Positions 1 through 6,245 are shown, counted from the first letter of the stretch. The stretch: 6,245 bases of DNA from an uncultured Flammeovirgaceae bacterium (GCA_937138955.1 CAKZPJ010000104.1:1-6245); one strand, 5' to 3'. The notes: a model not told the origin generated them from the letters alone. Program-made: numbers and translations.

Positions 1-2264
1 CCGGCAAAAGCGGTATTGATGGCCTTGTTTACATCTTCTACATCCAGGTCGTACTGGGCCATTTTATTTCTTTGGTAGTCGATCTGGATTTGGGGCAGCC
101 CCGTGAGCTGTTCTACCACCGTACCACTGACACCGGCTATTTGACTGATAAGTTCGTTAGCTTCGTTGCCTTTCTGAGAAAGTACGTCCAAGTTTTCTCC
201 ATAAATTTTAACCGCAATATCCTGCCGCACTCCGGTGATCAACTCATTAAAGCGCATCTGAATAGGCTGGGAAAATTCAGTACCTACTCCCGGCACATCG
301 TTAATTACCGCTTCCATTTTCTCAAACATCTCTTCCCTTGAAGAAGCGCTCACCCACTCCTTTCTATCTTTCAATACGATGATGATATCGGCTAATTCCA
401 TCGGCATGGGGTCAGTGGGTATCTCGGAAGTACCAATCTTGGTAACTACTTCTTTTACTTCTGGAAACTCCTGTATCAGTCCATCCTGCACTTTTTTAGA
501 TACCGCCACCATCTGTTGGAGGGAGGTACCAGTAGGTAGAATCTGGTGAGCAGCAATATCACCTTCGTCTAACTGAGGTATAAATTCTCCTCCCAAACGT
601 GTAAAAAGCCAAATGCTACCAACGAACAGCAATACGGCGGTGAGGACGACTGGACGCTTAGCCCGCAGTCCGAAGCGGATCACCGGCGCGTAGAGGCGAT
701 GAAAAAAGTCCATGATCTTATCCGAAATCGTTCTTTTAACAACGACCTTCTTTCTAAGTACTAGGGCCGTCATCATCGGCACATAGGTTAGCGAAAGAAT
801 GAATGCCCCCAGAATGGCAAAGCTCACCGTCAGAGCCATTGGGCGAAACATTTTTCCTTCAATGCCTACCAGCGCCAGAATGGGCAGATACACGATTAGG
901 ATGATGATCTCTCCAAAAGCCGCTGATTGCCGGATGCGGCCGGAGGCAACACCTACCTGCTGATCCATCTGCTGCTGGCTGAGTGTTTGGCCATTGAAGG
1001 TGCCGTAAATCCGATGAATGATAGCTTCCACAATGATGACGGCGCCATCTACGATCAGACCGAAATCAATAGCTCCCAGGCTCATCAGGTTGGCCGATAC
1101 CCCGAAGACATTCATCATGCCTAAGGCAAAGAGCATAGAAAGGGGAATTACGGAAGCCACTACCAGGCCCGCCCGCAGGTTTCCTAGCAGTAGTACCAGT
1201 ACAAAAATGACTATTAAACCGCCTTCAACAAGGTTAGTGGTCACTGTGGCAATGGCTCGGTCTATCAACAAAGAACGATCCAGGAAAGGGTCAATATGGA
1301 TTCCTTCGGGTAGGCTTTTCTGGATCTGTTCTATGCGCTCTTTTACTGCCAGGGTCACCTGGTAAGAATTTTCTCCTTTGAGCATAAGCACCAGACCTCC
1401 TACCGTTTCCCCCTCCCCATTGCGGGTCAGGGCACCAAAACGCGGAGCATGGCCAAACTGAACAGTAGCTACGTCACCTACTAATACCGGAGCGTTATCT
1501 ACATTTTTTACGATAATTGCTCGGATCTCATCCAATGAGCTTACCATTCCCTCGCCCCGGATAAAATAAGTCGTATTGGTACGCTCAATATACGATCCTC
1601 CGGTATTCTGATTGTTTCGTTCTATGGCTGCGTAGACATTATCCAAGCTTAGACCGTAAGCCTGAAGTTTTTCGGGATTGATGGCTACTTCATACTGTTT
1701 CAAATCCCCGCCAAAACTACTCACTTCAGCCACGCCCGGCACCCCAGCCAGTTGCCGCTTCACAATCCAGTCCTGAATGCTGCGCAGCTCCATAATGCTG
1801 TACGAAGAATCATAGCCTGCTCCCTTCACCAAGGTGTACTGGTAAATTTCACTCAGTCCGGTGACCATGGGAGCCAAGTTGGGTGTGCCAAAGCTCTCTG
1901 GAATATTTTCTTCGGCTACCTTGATCTGCTCACTGACCAGCTGACGAGCAAGGTAAGGGTCTACATTCGGCTCAAATACGATGGTAATTACCGACAGCCC
2001 GAAACGGGAAATCGAGCGTATCTCTTCCACGATGGGGATAAAGGACATACCTACTTCCAAAGGGTAGGTAATGAACTGCTCTACCTCCTGCGTAGCCAAA
2101 TCGGGCGCCTGGGTGACTACCTGTACCTGGTTATTAGTGATATCCGGTACCGCATCCAGGGGTATCTTTGACAGGGAATACATGCCCCAGGCGATCAGAG
2201 CCAAGACAAACAAACCAATAATCAGCTTATTCTGAATAGAAAACGTAATAATTTTATCAAACAT
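1..2264 (-). CDS. czcA: CzcA/CusA-family heavy-metal efflux RND pump, N-terminal 754 residues (3' end off the left edge)
   Basis: Inner-membrane proton/metal antiporter of a tripartite RND exporter, pumping metal ions across the envelope. I translated the frame from ATG 2264 to base 1 and found no stop. An in-frame TAA at 2274-2276 leaves this ATG as the first possible start. Seen in order: TM1 (about residues 10-30), the motif PLDAVPDITNNQVQV (35-49), the porter domain with RFGALTRNGEGETVGG (275-290), the TM2-TM6 block (about 335-530) with AIDFGLIVDGAVIIVEA, TM7 (about 537-554), GGEFIPQLDEGD (558-569) and the second periplasmic porter loop to residue 754. D400, D406 and E413 match the charged TM4 residues (DFGx3DGAx3VE) that proton-coupled, divalent-cation HME-RND pumps need. 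Family members have about 1030 residues, or about 1440 when fused to a TolC-like domain as in many Bacteroidota, so at least a quarter is missing. The gene follows a DUF6660-like gene on the same strand after 102 bases. The family is certain; the exact metal and the symbol (czcA versus cusA) are inferred. Confidence 0.96.
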   Translation of the reverse strand, partial: MFDKIITFSIQNKLIIGLFVLALIAWGMYSLSKIPLDAVPDITNNQVQVVTQAPDLATQEVEQFITYPLEVGMSFIPIVEEIRSISRFGLSVITIVFEPNVDPYLARQLVSEQIKVAEENIPESFGTPNLAPMVTGLSEIYQYTLVKGAGYDSSYSIMELRSIQDWIVKRQLAGVPGVAEVSSFGGDLKQYEVAINPEKLQAYGLSLDNVYAAIERNNQNTGGSYIERTNTTYFIRGEGMVSSLDEIRAIIVKNVDNAPVLVGDVATVQFGHAPRFGALTRNGEGETVGGLVLMLKGENSYQVTLAVKERIEQIQKSLPEGIHIDPFLDRSLLIDRAIATVTTNLVEGGLIVIFVLVLLLGNLRAGLVVASVIPLSMLFALGMMNVFGVSANLMSLGAIDFGLIVDGAVIIVEAIIHRIYGTFNGQTLSQQQMDQQVGVASGRIRQSAAFGEIIILIVYLPILALVGIEGKMFRPMALTVSFAILGAFILSLTYVPMMTALVLRKKVVVKRTISDKIMDFFHRLYAPVIRFGLRAKRPVVLTAVLLFVGSIWLFTRLGGEFIPQLDEGDIAAHQILPTGTSLQQMVAVSKKVQDGLIQEFPEVKEVVTKIGTSEIPTDPMPMELADIIIVLKDRKEWVSASSREEMFEKMEAVINDVPGVGTEFSQPIQMRFNELITGVRQDIAVKIYGENLDVLSQKGNEANELISQIAGVSGTVVEQLTGLPQIQIDYQRNKMAQYDLDVEDVNKAINTAFA

Positions 2265-2289
2265 GTTATAATGTTATGTCAATTTCGAC

Positions 2290-2317
2290 AAAAAAAGCTA
2301 TCCATCCGTCATGGATA
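2290..2317 (-). terminator. Hairpin followed by seven T, possible intrinsic terminator or attenuator before czcA
   Basis: Reading the minus strand, TATCCA (2317-2312), a 7-base loop and TGGATA (2304-2299) form a perfect 6-bp stem. Two bases later comes a run of seven T (2296-2290). This is the shape of a Rho-independent terminator, but the stem is short and AT-rich, so it would be weak. It lies in the 102-base spacer between the DUF6660-like gene and czcA on the same strand, so it would cut or modulate read-through into the pump gene rather than end the operon. An overlapping 5-bp hairpin, GTCAT-GGAT-ATGAC (2308-2321), competes with it. Seen directly: the repeats and the T-run. Inferred: any terminator function. 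Confidence 0.35.
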
Positions 2318-2349
2318 TGACAGTGGGCTTAACATCCGAAAGGACGGAT
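2304..2349 (-). promoter_or_regulatory. Leader segment with alternative pairings upstream of czcA
   Basis: On the minus strand, ATCCGTC (2349-2343) can pair locally, as ATCCG with CGGAT (2338-2334) around a 6-base loop. It can also pair over a longer distance with GACGGAT (2310-2304), a perfect 7-bp match to the loop of the hairpin that precedes the T-run at 2290-2296. The two pairings exclude each other, which is the logic of a terminator/antiterminator leader. No known riboswitch or leader-peptide pattern was recognised. The pairings are seen directly; regulation is a guess. Confidence 0.25.
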
Positions 2350-2366
2350 TTATCCTGTGAAGCTGA

Positions 2367-2690
2367 TTAAACCTTAGGCGGGTGCCAGATAGAGGAAACC
2401 TCTTTAGAAAAGAAGTTTAGGGTATGATGGCCACTGTTTTCATGGATGGAAAACGTGAGTGTGAGCGTATCTTGCGAACCCTCTACGACTAATTTGTAGA
2501 GCTGGCAACAATGACAAAAACAGAAAGGGGAGCAAAAATCCTGTTCGGATTCATTATTTTGATCTTCTGCAGTTTCCTGTAGATAAATCTCTTCAGGGCA
2601 ACCATCTGCACAGGTCACTATTGCCTCCGGGCAGGGCATAAAGGTTAGGCCATTCAAATACGTAGCAAATACGATGATTAGGTATTTCAT
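2367..2690 (-). CDS. Small Cys/His-rich exported protein, DUF6660-like, upstream of czcA
   Basis: Function unknown; probably an exported metal-binding or metal-handling accessory protein of the adjacent efflux locus. The 107-residue product opens with MKYLIIVFATYLNGLTFMPC, a hydrophobic signal-peptide-like stretch. The residues before C20 (FMP) do not make a good lipobox. Eight cysteines follow the N-terminal core: C20, C27, C31, then the dense cluster CSPFCFCHCC (53-62), with H60 in the cluster and H83, H88, H89 and H103 further on. An acidic linker (E39-D51) separates the first three cysteines from the cluster, and the C-terminus is IWHPPKV. The Cys cluster, size and terminal IWxPP match my memory of DUF6660 proteins, which in Bacteroidota often sit next to CzcA/CusA pump genes. 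An in-frame TAG at 2703-2705 makes ATG 2690 the only near start; there is no Shine-Dalgarno sequence. It is a good candidate for the first gene of the operon. Export and metal binding are inferred. Confidence 0.8.
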   Translation of the reverse strand: MKYLIIVFATYLNGLTFMPCPEAIVTCADGCPEEIYLQETAEDQNNESEQDFCSPFCFCHCCQLYKLVVEGSQDTLTLTFSIHENSGHHTLNFFSKEVSSIWHPPKV

Positions 2691-2697
2691 GCTGGAA

Positions 2698-2725
2698 CAA
2701 AACTAACAATTTCTACGGTTAGTTT
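2698..2725 (-). promoter_or_regulatory. Inverted repeat overlapping a Bacteroidota-type -7 box, candidate metal-responsive operator
   Basis: AAACTAAC (2700-2707) and GTTAGTTT (2718-2725) are perfect 8-base inverted arms around a 10-base spacer, a layout suited to a dimeric regulator. On the minus strand TAGTTTTG (2705-2698) fits the Bacteroidota -7 consensus TAnnTTTG and overlaps the gene-proximal arm, so a bound repressor would block it. Weak points: no TTTG/TTG -33 element is visible at the right distance, and the implied start site near 2690-2692 would leave almost no leader before ATG 2690. The repeat is seen directly; the operator and promoter roles are inferred. No regulator gene lies in the window. 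Confidence 0.4.
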
Positions 2726-2964
2726 ACATGATTTCCCGGACTGATTGGAATCACCTTTCAGCCCTCAAGATGGATATCAGTATACCTGCGTGTCTGATGA
2801 GAGTAACGCAGACGGCTATTTTAGAATGTGGATGTGCACTTTGAACAGATGATAGTGATTGCAGTAGGTAAGCAACTTATTAATCAACAGAGCAGTGACC
2901 GGACGGCAACCTGATACTACCCGCACGGACCGGCTTATCACCCCCTTGTCGGTCTCATCAACAA
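2726..2964. other. Gene-free stretch between the metal-efflux locus and the TPR lipoprotein gene
   Basis: I see no convincing gene, tRNA or mobile-element end here. It holds CTGCGT (2786-2791) and ACGCAG (2806-2811), perfect 6-base inverted arms around 14 bases with no T-run after them on either strand. It also holds a patch at about 2895-2950 visibly richer in G and C than its surroundings, with two imperfect copies of a CCGGTC-like word. The 3' end of the TPR gene's transcript and upstream control of the efflux genes must both fall here, but no clear intrinsic terminator was found. Confidence 0.5.
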
Positions 2965-3558
2965 CTACTTACAGTATTCCGTGAGAGCTTCTTCAGCTTC
3001 AGGTACATTTAATGATAGGGCGGCTCGTATATCTCCGCACCCAGCACTTTTTTTACCTTGATAAACTTTTAAAGCTCCGCGGTATAAATATGCCTCGCCG
3101 TAATCTCGATTTTTACTGATTGCCTGATCGTAGGCTTCCATTGCTTCCTGCGTTTCACCTAATTTGTGATGAGCGCGTCCTTTTAGAAAAAACACTTGAG
3201 GGTTGCTCTGAATAATTTCAGAAGCTTTGGAAAAATAGAAGGAAGCATCAGCGTAATTTTTCTTTCGAAAGTGATATTTACCGATACTCATCAGTGAATT
3301 AGTATGCTTTGGATCAATTTCTATGGCTCGCTCGTAACTCTCCAGTGCTTTTTCTATCTGCCCCAGTTCTTCGTAGGCCCTACCTTGGTTGTACACCGAC
3401 GTTAAATCTTCTGGATTATACTCTAGGTACGCATTGTACTGCTGAATAGCTGCTTCGTATTTACCCTGACTAAATAATTTATCTCCTTCTTGAGATTGAT
3501 TATCGCCACAAGCGGTGAGAATAGAAATAAATAGAATGTAATGAAGAAACAATTTCAT
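2965..3558 (-). CDS. TPR-repeat lipoprotein
   Basis: A predicted membrane-anchored scaffold protein of 197 residues; specific function unknown. Residues 1-16 are a signal peptide (MKLFLHYILFISILTA) ending in the lipobox LTAC, with C17 as the lipidated cysteine. About five tetratricopeptide units follow: 22-50, 54-84 (best match, AYEELGQIEKALESYERAIE), 87-120, 121-152 and a partial one at 155-184. A C-terminal capping helix holds C174 and C196. TPR arrays bind other proteins or peptides, so the role is probably assembly or interaction in the periplasm or at the outer membrane. Which membrane carries it cannot be told. The ATG at 3558 is the first start after an in-frame TAG at 3571-3573 and puts the signal peptide at the N-terminus; no clear Shine-Dalgarno sequence precedes it. 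It lies 58 bases downstream of dapD on the same strand and may be co-transcribed with it. Confidence 0.9.
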   Translation of the reverse strand: MKLFLHYILFISILTACGDNQSQEGDKLFSQGKYEAAIQQYNAYLEYNPEDLTSVYNQGRAYEELGQIEKALESYERAIEIDPKHTNSLMSIGKYHFRKKNYADASFYFSKASEIIQSNPQVFFLKGRAHHKLGETQEAMEAYDQAISKNRDYGEAYLYRGALKVYQGKKSAGCGDIRAALSLNVPEAEEALTEYCK

Positions 3559-3616
3559 GTTTAATGTTTGCTAAGTTTATTAACTCTATAAAAGAAGATT
3601 GGGAAGCAAGTTGTAA

Positions 3617-4429
3617 TTAAACCGCCACTTGGTGATCGCGAAGTGCTTGGTTTAAAGAAGTTTTTCGGTCAGTACTTTCTTTGCGCTGCCCAATAATTAA
3701 CGCACAAGGTACCTGATAATTTCCTGCGGGAAATTCTTTGGTATAGGAACCAGGTATTACAACCGAACGGGGTGGAACTTCTCCTTGGTAAATGACAGCA
3801 GAATCTTGAGTAACATCAATAATTTTTGAACTAGCTGTTAGCGTAACGTTAGCACCTAGCACAGCTTCCTTACCAATATGTACCCCCTCCACCACGATAC
3901 AGCGGGAACCAATGAAAGCATGGTCTTCAATAATTACTGGAGCTGCCTGTACAGGCTCGAGAACGCCACCTACCCCCACTCCGCCACTCAAATGAACATC
4001 TTTACCAATTTGAGCGCAGCTTCCAACTGTAGCCCAGGTATCGACCATTGTACCCGAATCTACGTACGCCCCAATGTTTACGTATGAAGGCATCATTACC
4101 ACCCCTTTCGCTAAATGAGCCCCGTAGCGAGCAACAGCGTGTGGAACAACCCGAACTCCAAGTTTATCGTAACCAGTTTTCAATTTCATCTTATCGTGAA
4201 ACTCAAAAGGACCCACTTCCAACGTTTTCATTTTCTGTAGGGGAAAATATAGAATAACCGCTTTTTTGATCCAATCGTAGACGATCCACTTTCCATTATG
4301 GGGTTCAGCTACCCGCTTACTTCCCATATCTAGGTCATCGATAGTAGATTTTATCGCTATTTTTACATCTTTATCTTGTAAGAGCGAACGGTCTTCCCAG
4401 GCCGCTTCAATCATTTGTTGAAGTTCCAT
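3617..4429 (-). CDS. dapD: 2,3,4,5-tetrahydropyridine-2,6-dicarboxylate N-succinyltransferase
   Basis: Cytoplasmic enzyme (EC 2.3.1.117) that transfers succinyl from succinyl-CoA to tetrahydrodipicolinate, in the succinylase branch leading to meso-diaminopimelate for peptidoglycan and to lysine. At 270 residues it has the normal family length. Residues 1 to about 95 form the helical N-terminal domain. From about 100 to 215 hexapeptide repeats build the left-handed beta-helix, containing the family hallmarks MMPSYVNIGAYVDSGTMVDT (112-131), WATVGSCAQIG (132-142) and HLSGGVGVGGVLEP (146-159), then FIGSRCIVVEG (172-182). The C-terminal part, with GNYQVPCALIIG (236-247), caps the trimer. D130, in MVDTWATVG, is part of the conserved active-site motif. 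An in-frame TGA at 4433-4435 fixes the start at ATG 4429. It is divergent from the glycosyltransferase gene with only 35 bases between the starts. The gene is intact and ordinary. Confidence 0.98.
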   Translation of the reverse strand: MELQQMIEAAWEDRSLLQDKDVKIAIKSTIDDLDMGSKRVAEPHNGKWIVYDWIKKAVILYFPLQKMKTLEVGPFEFHDKMKLKTGYDKLGVRVVPHAVARYGAHLAKGVVMMPSYVNIGAYVDSGTMVDTWATVGSCAQIGKDVHLSGGVGVGGVLEPVQAAPVIIEDHAFIGSRCIVVEGVHIGKEAVLGANVTLTASSKIIDVTQDSAVIYQGEVPPRSVVIPGSYTKEFPAGNYQVPCALIIGQRKESTDRKTSLNQALRDHQVAV

Positions 4430-4464
4430 AAATCAGATTTGCTTCAGTTTAAAGAGCAGAAATT
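4430..4464. promoter_or_regulatory. 35-base divergent spacer between dapD and the glycosyltransferase gene
   Basis: The two start codons face away from each other across only 35 bases, too little for two complete, separate promoters, so promoter elements must reach into the opposing coding regions. On the plus strand CAGATTTG (4434-4441) is one base from TAnnTTTG, with TTTG at 4414-4417 upstream at a shorter than usual spacing. For dapD I see no good -7 box. AAAGAG (4451-4456), 8 bases before the GTG start, is a weak purine-rich ribosome-binding candidate. All of these are tentative. Confidence 0.3.
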
Positions 4465-5586
4465 GTGAAAAAAAGAGTTGGGGCAATTGTATCAGTGCTA
4501 AAGCCAGTGGATGATACGCGAATGTACCATAAAATGGCGCAGTCGCTCGTTCGTACTGGCAAATTTTCGGTGAATATACTAGGTTTTTACTCAAATACAC
4601 ATTCCACTTTTGCTGATATAAATTTTCACCCTGTTTATAGATTTAACGCTCATTATTTAGCTCGTTTGCTGGTAAATCCTAGAGTGCTATTACGTTTATT
4701 CAAGATTAAGCCCAATTTTATCATTGTAAGCACTCCTGAGTTAGCTCCAGCAGTACTATTTTTTCACCTGCTTTTTCCTCAAGTAAAACTGTTTTACGAT
4801 ATCCAAGAGAATCATGTACGCAATATTATCTACCATCATACCGGAAGAAAAATACTTAGAAAGTGGTTAGTTCAATTAGTAGTTTATTTAGAAAAGCGAT
4901 TAGTTACCCAAGCTCAACTGCTAATTTTAGCTGAGCGAGGATATTTTCAAGAAAAGCCCTGGATCAAGAATTACGCTCACCTGTTATTAGAAAACAAAGT
5001 TTTAGCCCAACCTCGGATTAAGCACCCAGCCACTACTGACCAATTTACAGTAGTTTATTCAGGTACAATCAGTACAATGTACGGTATCTGGGACGCCCTT
5101 CGTTTTGCCGAATCGCTTTACCTGGCTTTAAAGGGTCAATTGAGATTTTTGTTAGTCGGTCATGTTACTCAAACAGATACGTACCAAAAACTCACTACCG
5201 AGCTATCAACTAAGCCCTGGATTTCTCCTAGAATCAGCTTGAATCCTATTCCCCACCACCAACTCTTGGCGGCAACGCAAGAAGCTCACTTTGGTATCGT
5301 CAGCCACCAGATTCTACCGAGTATTGAAAATTGTTTTCCTACTCGGATATGGGAATATATGAATTACCAGTTGCCCTTCTTCCTGCAAAACCATCCCCAC
5401 TGGGTAGATTACTGTCAACCCTGGCAATGCGCTATTTCGGTTGACTTCTCGCAAGAAAATTGGTCAATGCGTGAGATTATAGATAAGATGAAGAACACAG
5501 CATTTTACCCTCACGGAAATCCGAATACTATTTATTGGGAAGATCAAGCTTTTGTATTATCTATTGAGGAGGCACTAACCGATTAA
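4465..5586 (+). CDS. GT-B fold glycosyltransferase (GT4-like)
   Basis: Probable sugar transferase for a cell-surface glycan; donor and acceptor unknown. The 373-residue product shows the two-domain GT-B plan. The N-terminal Rossmann-like half begins KKRVGAIVSVLKPVDDTRMY and has FIIVSTPELAPAVLFF (85-100) followed by LFYDIQENHVRN (109-120), the usual place of the acceptor-side motifs. The C-terminal half begins TVVYSGTISTMYG (195-207) and contains FLLVGH (228-233) and PTRIWEYMNYQLPF (292-305). In that last motif E297 corresponds to the conserved glutamate of the GT4 PxKxxEYM motif, which contacts the nucleotide-sugar donor. There is no signal peptide or clear membrane span, so it should act at the cytoplasmic face of the inner membrane. 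Translation starts at GTG 4465: an in-frame TAA at 4450-4452 excludes anything earlier, and the residues right after GTG already form the first beta strand. It stands alone rather than in a polysaccharide cluster, and its stop overlaps that of surE. Confidence 0.88.
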   Translation: MKKRVGAIVSVLKPVDDTRMYHKMAQSLVRTGKFSVNILGFYSNTHSTFADINFHPVYRFNAHYLARLLVNPRVLLRLFKIKPNFIIVSTPELAPAVLFFHLLFPQVKLFYDIQENHVRNIIYHHTGRKILRKWLVQLVVYLEKRLVTQAQLLILAERGYFQEKPWIKNYAHLLLENKVLAQPRIKHPATTDQFTVVYSGTISTMYGIWDALRFAESLYLALKGQLRFLLVGHVTQTDTYQKLTTELSTKPWISPRISLNPIPHHQLLAATQEAHFGIVSHQILPSIENCFPTRIWEYMNYQLPFFLQNHPHWVDYCQPWQCAISVDFSQENWSMREIIDKMKNTAFYPHGNPNTIYWEDQAFVLSIEEALTD

Positions 5587-6245
5587 GACAAACGCCATTC
5601 TTTAATGGTTGCTAAAGCTTGGTGAGCAGTCATATCGTACTGGCAAGGTACCACCGAAACATAATTGTTAGCGATAGCCCATTCATCATTGTCTTCTCCG
5701 GTATCAAAATTGACAAAATTTCCCGCCATCCAAAAGTAGCGCCTACCGTAGGGATCATGTCGCTGATTAAATTCTTCCTGCCATTTGGCATCTGCCTGAC
5801 GACAGATACGTATTCCTTGTATTGGTTCTCGCTGTTTATGAGGAAAGTTCACATTTAGCGCAACCCCCTTCGGAAAATTATTCTCTAAAGCGGATCTAGC
5901 AATTCTACGTACGTACTCAGCGGTGTGAGAGAAATCAGCATCCGCATCGTAGTCGCATAAAGAAAAACCTATCGCCGGAAACCCTTCAATGGCTGCCTCT
6001 ATTGCCGCCGACATGGTGCCAGAATACAGTACGCTGATAGCGGTATTACTACCGTGATTAACTCCACTCACCACTAAATCAGGAGGTTGATCTTTGAGTA
6101 CAAAATGTTTGCCCAGCTTTACACAATCCGCAGGAGTTCCCGAACATTTGTACGAGCGTACCCCCTCAAAGAGATCAGTTTCAGTAAGCCTCAGTGGTTC
6201 TCCAATAGTAATAGCATGACCCATGCCAGACTGAGGGCTATCCGG
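5583..6245 (-). CDS. surE: 5'/3'-nucleotidase SurE, N-terminus cut by the window's right edge
   Basis: Metal-dependent phosphatase (EC 3.1.3.5) that removes phosphate from nucleoside 5'- and 3'-monophosphates; known as a stationary-phase survival protein, cytoplasmic. The methionine at 6224 is internal, not the start: the frame stays open to 6245 and reads PDSQSGMGHAIT, matching the SurE segment that carries the metal-ligand serine. The visible part is 220 residues. It shows SGVNHGSN (visible residues 59-66), whose Asn is another metal ligand, and YSGTMSAAIEAAIEG (73-87), the family's dimer/active-site region. It ends in the usual C-terminal tail with VSVVPCQYDMTAHQA. About 35-40 residues are missing to the right, including the NDDG motif with the two aspartate metal ligands. 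The stop (5583-5585) overlaps the stop of the convergent glycosyltransferase gene. The gene otherwise looks intact. Confidence 0.96.
   Translation of the reverse strand, partial: PDSPQSGMGHAITIGEPLRLTETDLFEGVRSYKCSGTPADCVKLGKHFVLKDQPPDLVVSGVNHGSNTAISVLYSGTMSAAIEAAIEGFPAIGFSLCDYDADADFSHTAEYVRRIARSALENNFPKGVALNVNFPHKQREPIQGIRICRQADAKWQEEFNQRHDPYGRRYFWMAGNFVNFDTGEDNDEWAIANNYVSVVPCQYDMTAHQALATIKEWRLS

Noticed and set aside
72..2171. Several plus-strand open frames (72-341, 927-1124, 1018-1365, 1752-2171)
   Set aside because: They lie antisense to the czcA frame, which is continuous and carries family motifs throughout; their products look like nothing known and have no independent support.
2265..2286. 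TTGACA followed by TATAAC on the minus strand just before czcA, resembling sigma-70 boxes
   Set aside because: Only 6 bases separate the two hexamers, far from the usual 17, and the phylum uses a different promoter form.
2890..2950. Possible G+C-rich terminator hairpin after the TPR gene
   Set aside because: The CCGG-containing words are imperfect direct repeats rather than complementary arms, and no T-run follows.
2831..2967. Minus-strand frame open for about 45 codons just past the TPR gene stop
   Set aside because: It has no ATG start, no recognisable motif, and a length expected by chance; also no evidence that it continues the TPR protein in another frame.
3878..4257. Two overlapping plus-strand open frames opposite dapD
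   Set aside because: They are antisense to a fully conserved dapD reading frame and have no recognisable motifs.
5619..5858. Plus-strand open frame of 79 codons opposite surE
   Set aside because: It is a shadow of the surE coding strand; the surE motifs are unambiguous.
6222..6224. ATG at 6224 as the surE start
   Set aside because: The frame upstream to the window edge encodes PDSQSG, a conserved SurE segment, so this methionine is internal.

Overview
The window looks like chromosome from a Bacteroidota bacterium, probably of the Cytophagales type. This is an inference: the genes have AT-leaning, low-bias codon use, most starts lack a Shine-Dalgarno sequence, the only promoter-like box found fits the Bacteroidota TAnnTTTG form, and a small Cys-rich protein of the DUF6660 type sits directly upstream of a CzcA-type metal pump, an arrangement I know from that phylum. 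No database search was possible; all family names come from reading the proteins.

Left part (1-2725, minus strand): a heavy-metal export locus. It is read right to left: a candidate operator/promoter (2698-2725), the small Cys/His-rich DUF6660-like exported protein (2367-2690), a 102-base spacer with hairpins and a T-run that could be an attenuator or terminator (2290-2349), then the first 754 residues of a CzcA/CusA-family RND metal efflux pump (start 2264) that runs off the left edge. The TM4 motif of the pump carries both aspartates of the divalent-cation exporters, so Zn/Co/Cd/Ni is more likely than Cu/Ag. Membrane-fusion and outer-membrane partners, if present, would lie beyond position 1.

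Middle (2726-4429): a 239-base stretch with no gene I can support, then on the minus strand a five-TPR lipoprotein (2965-3558) lying 58 bases downstream of dapD (3617-4429), the succinyltransferase of lysine/meso-diaminopimelate synthesis. These two may share a transcript, but no functional link is evident.

Right part (4465-6245): a GT-B glycosyltransferase on the plus strand, starting at GTG only 35 bases from the divergent dapD start, and the 5'/3'-nucleotidase SurE on the minus strand, which enters from the right edge without its N-terminus. The two genes converge and their stop codons overlap.

Most of the content is ordinary housekeeping. The part deserving a second look is the control region and leader of the metal-efflux locus together with its unstudied Cys-rich small protein.
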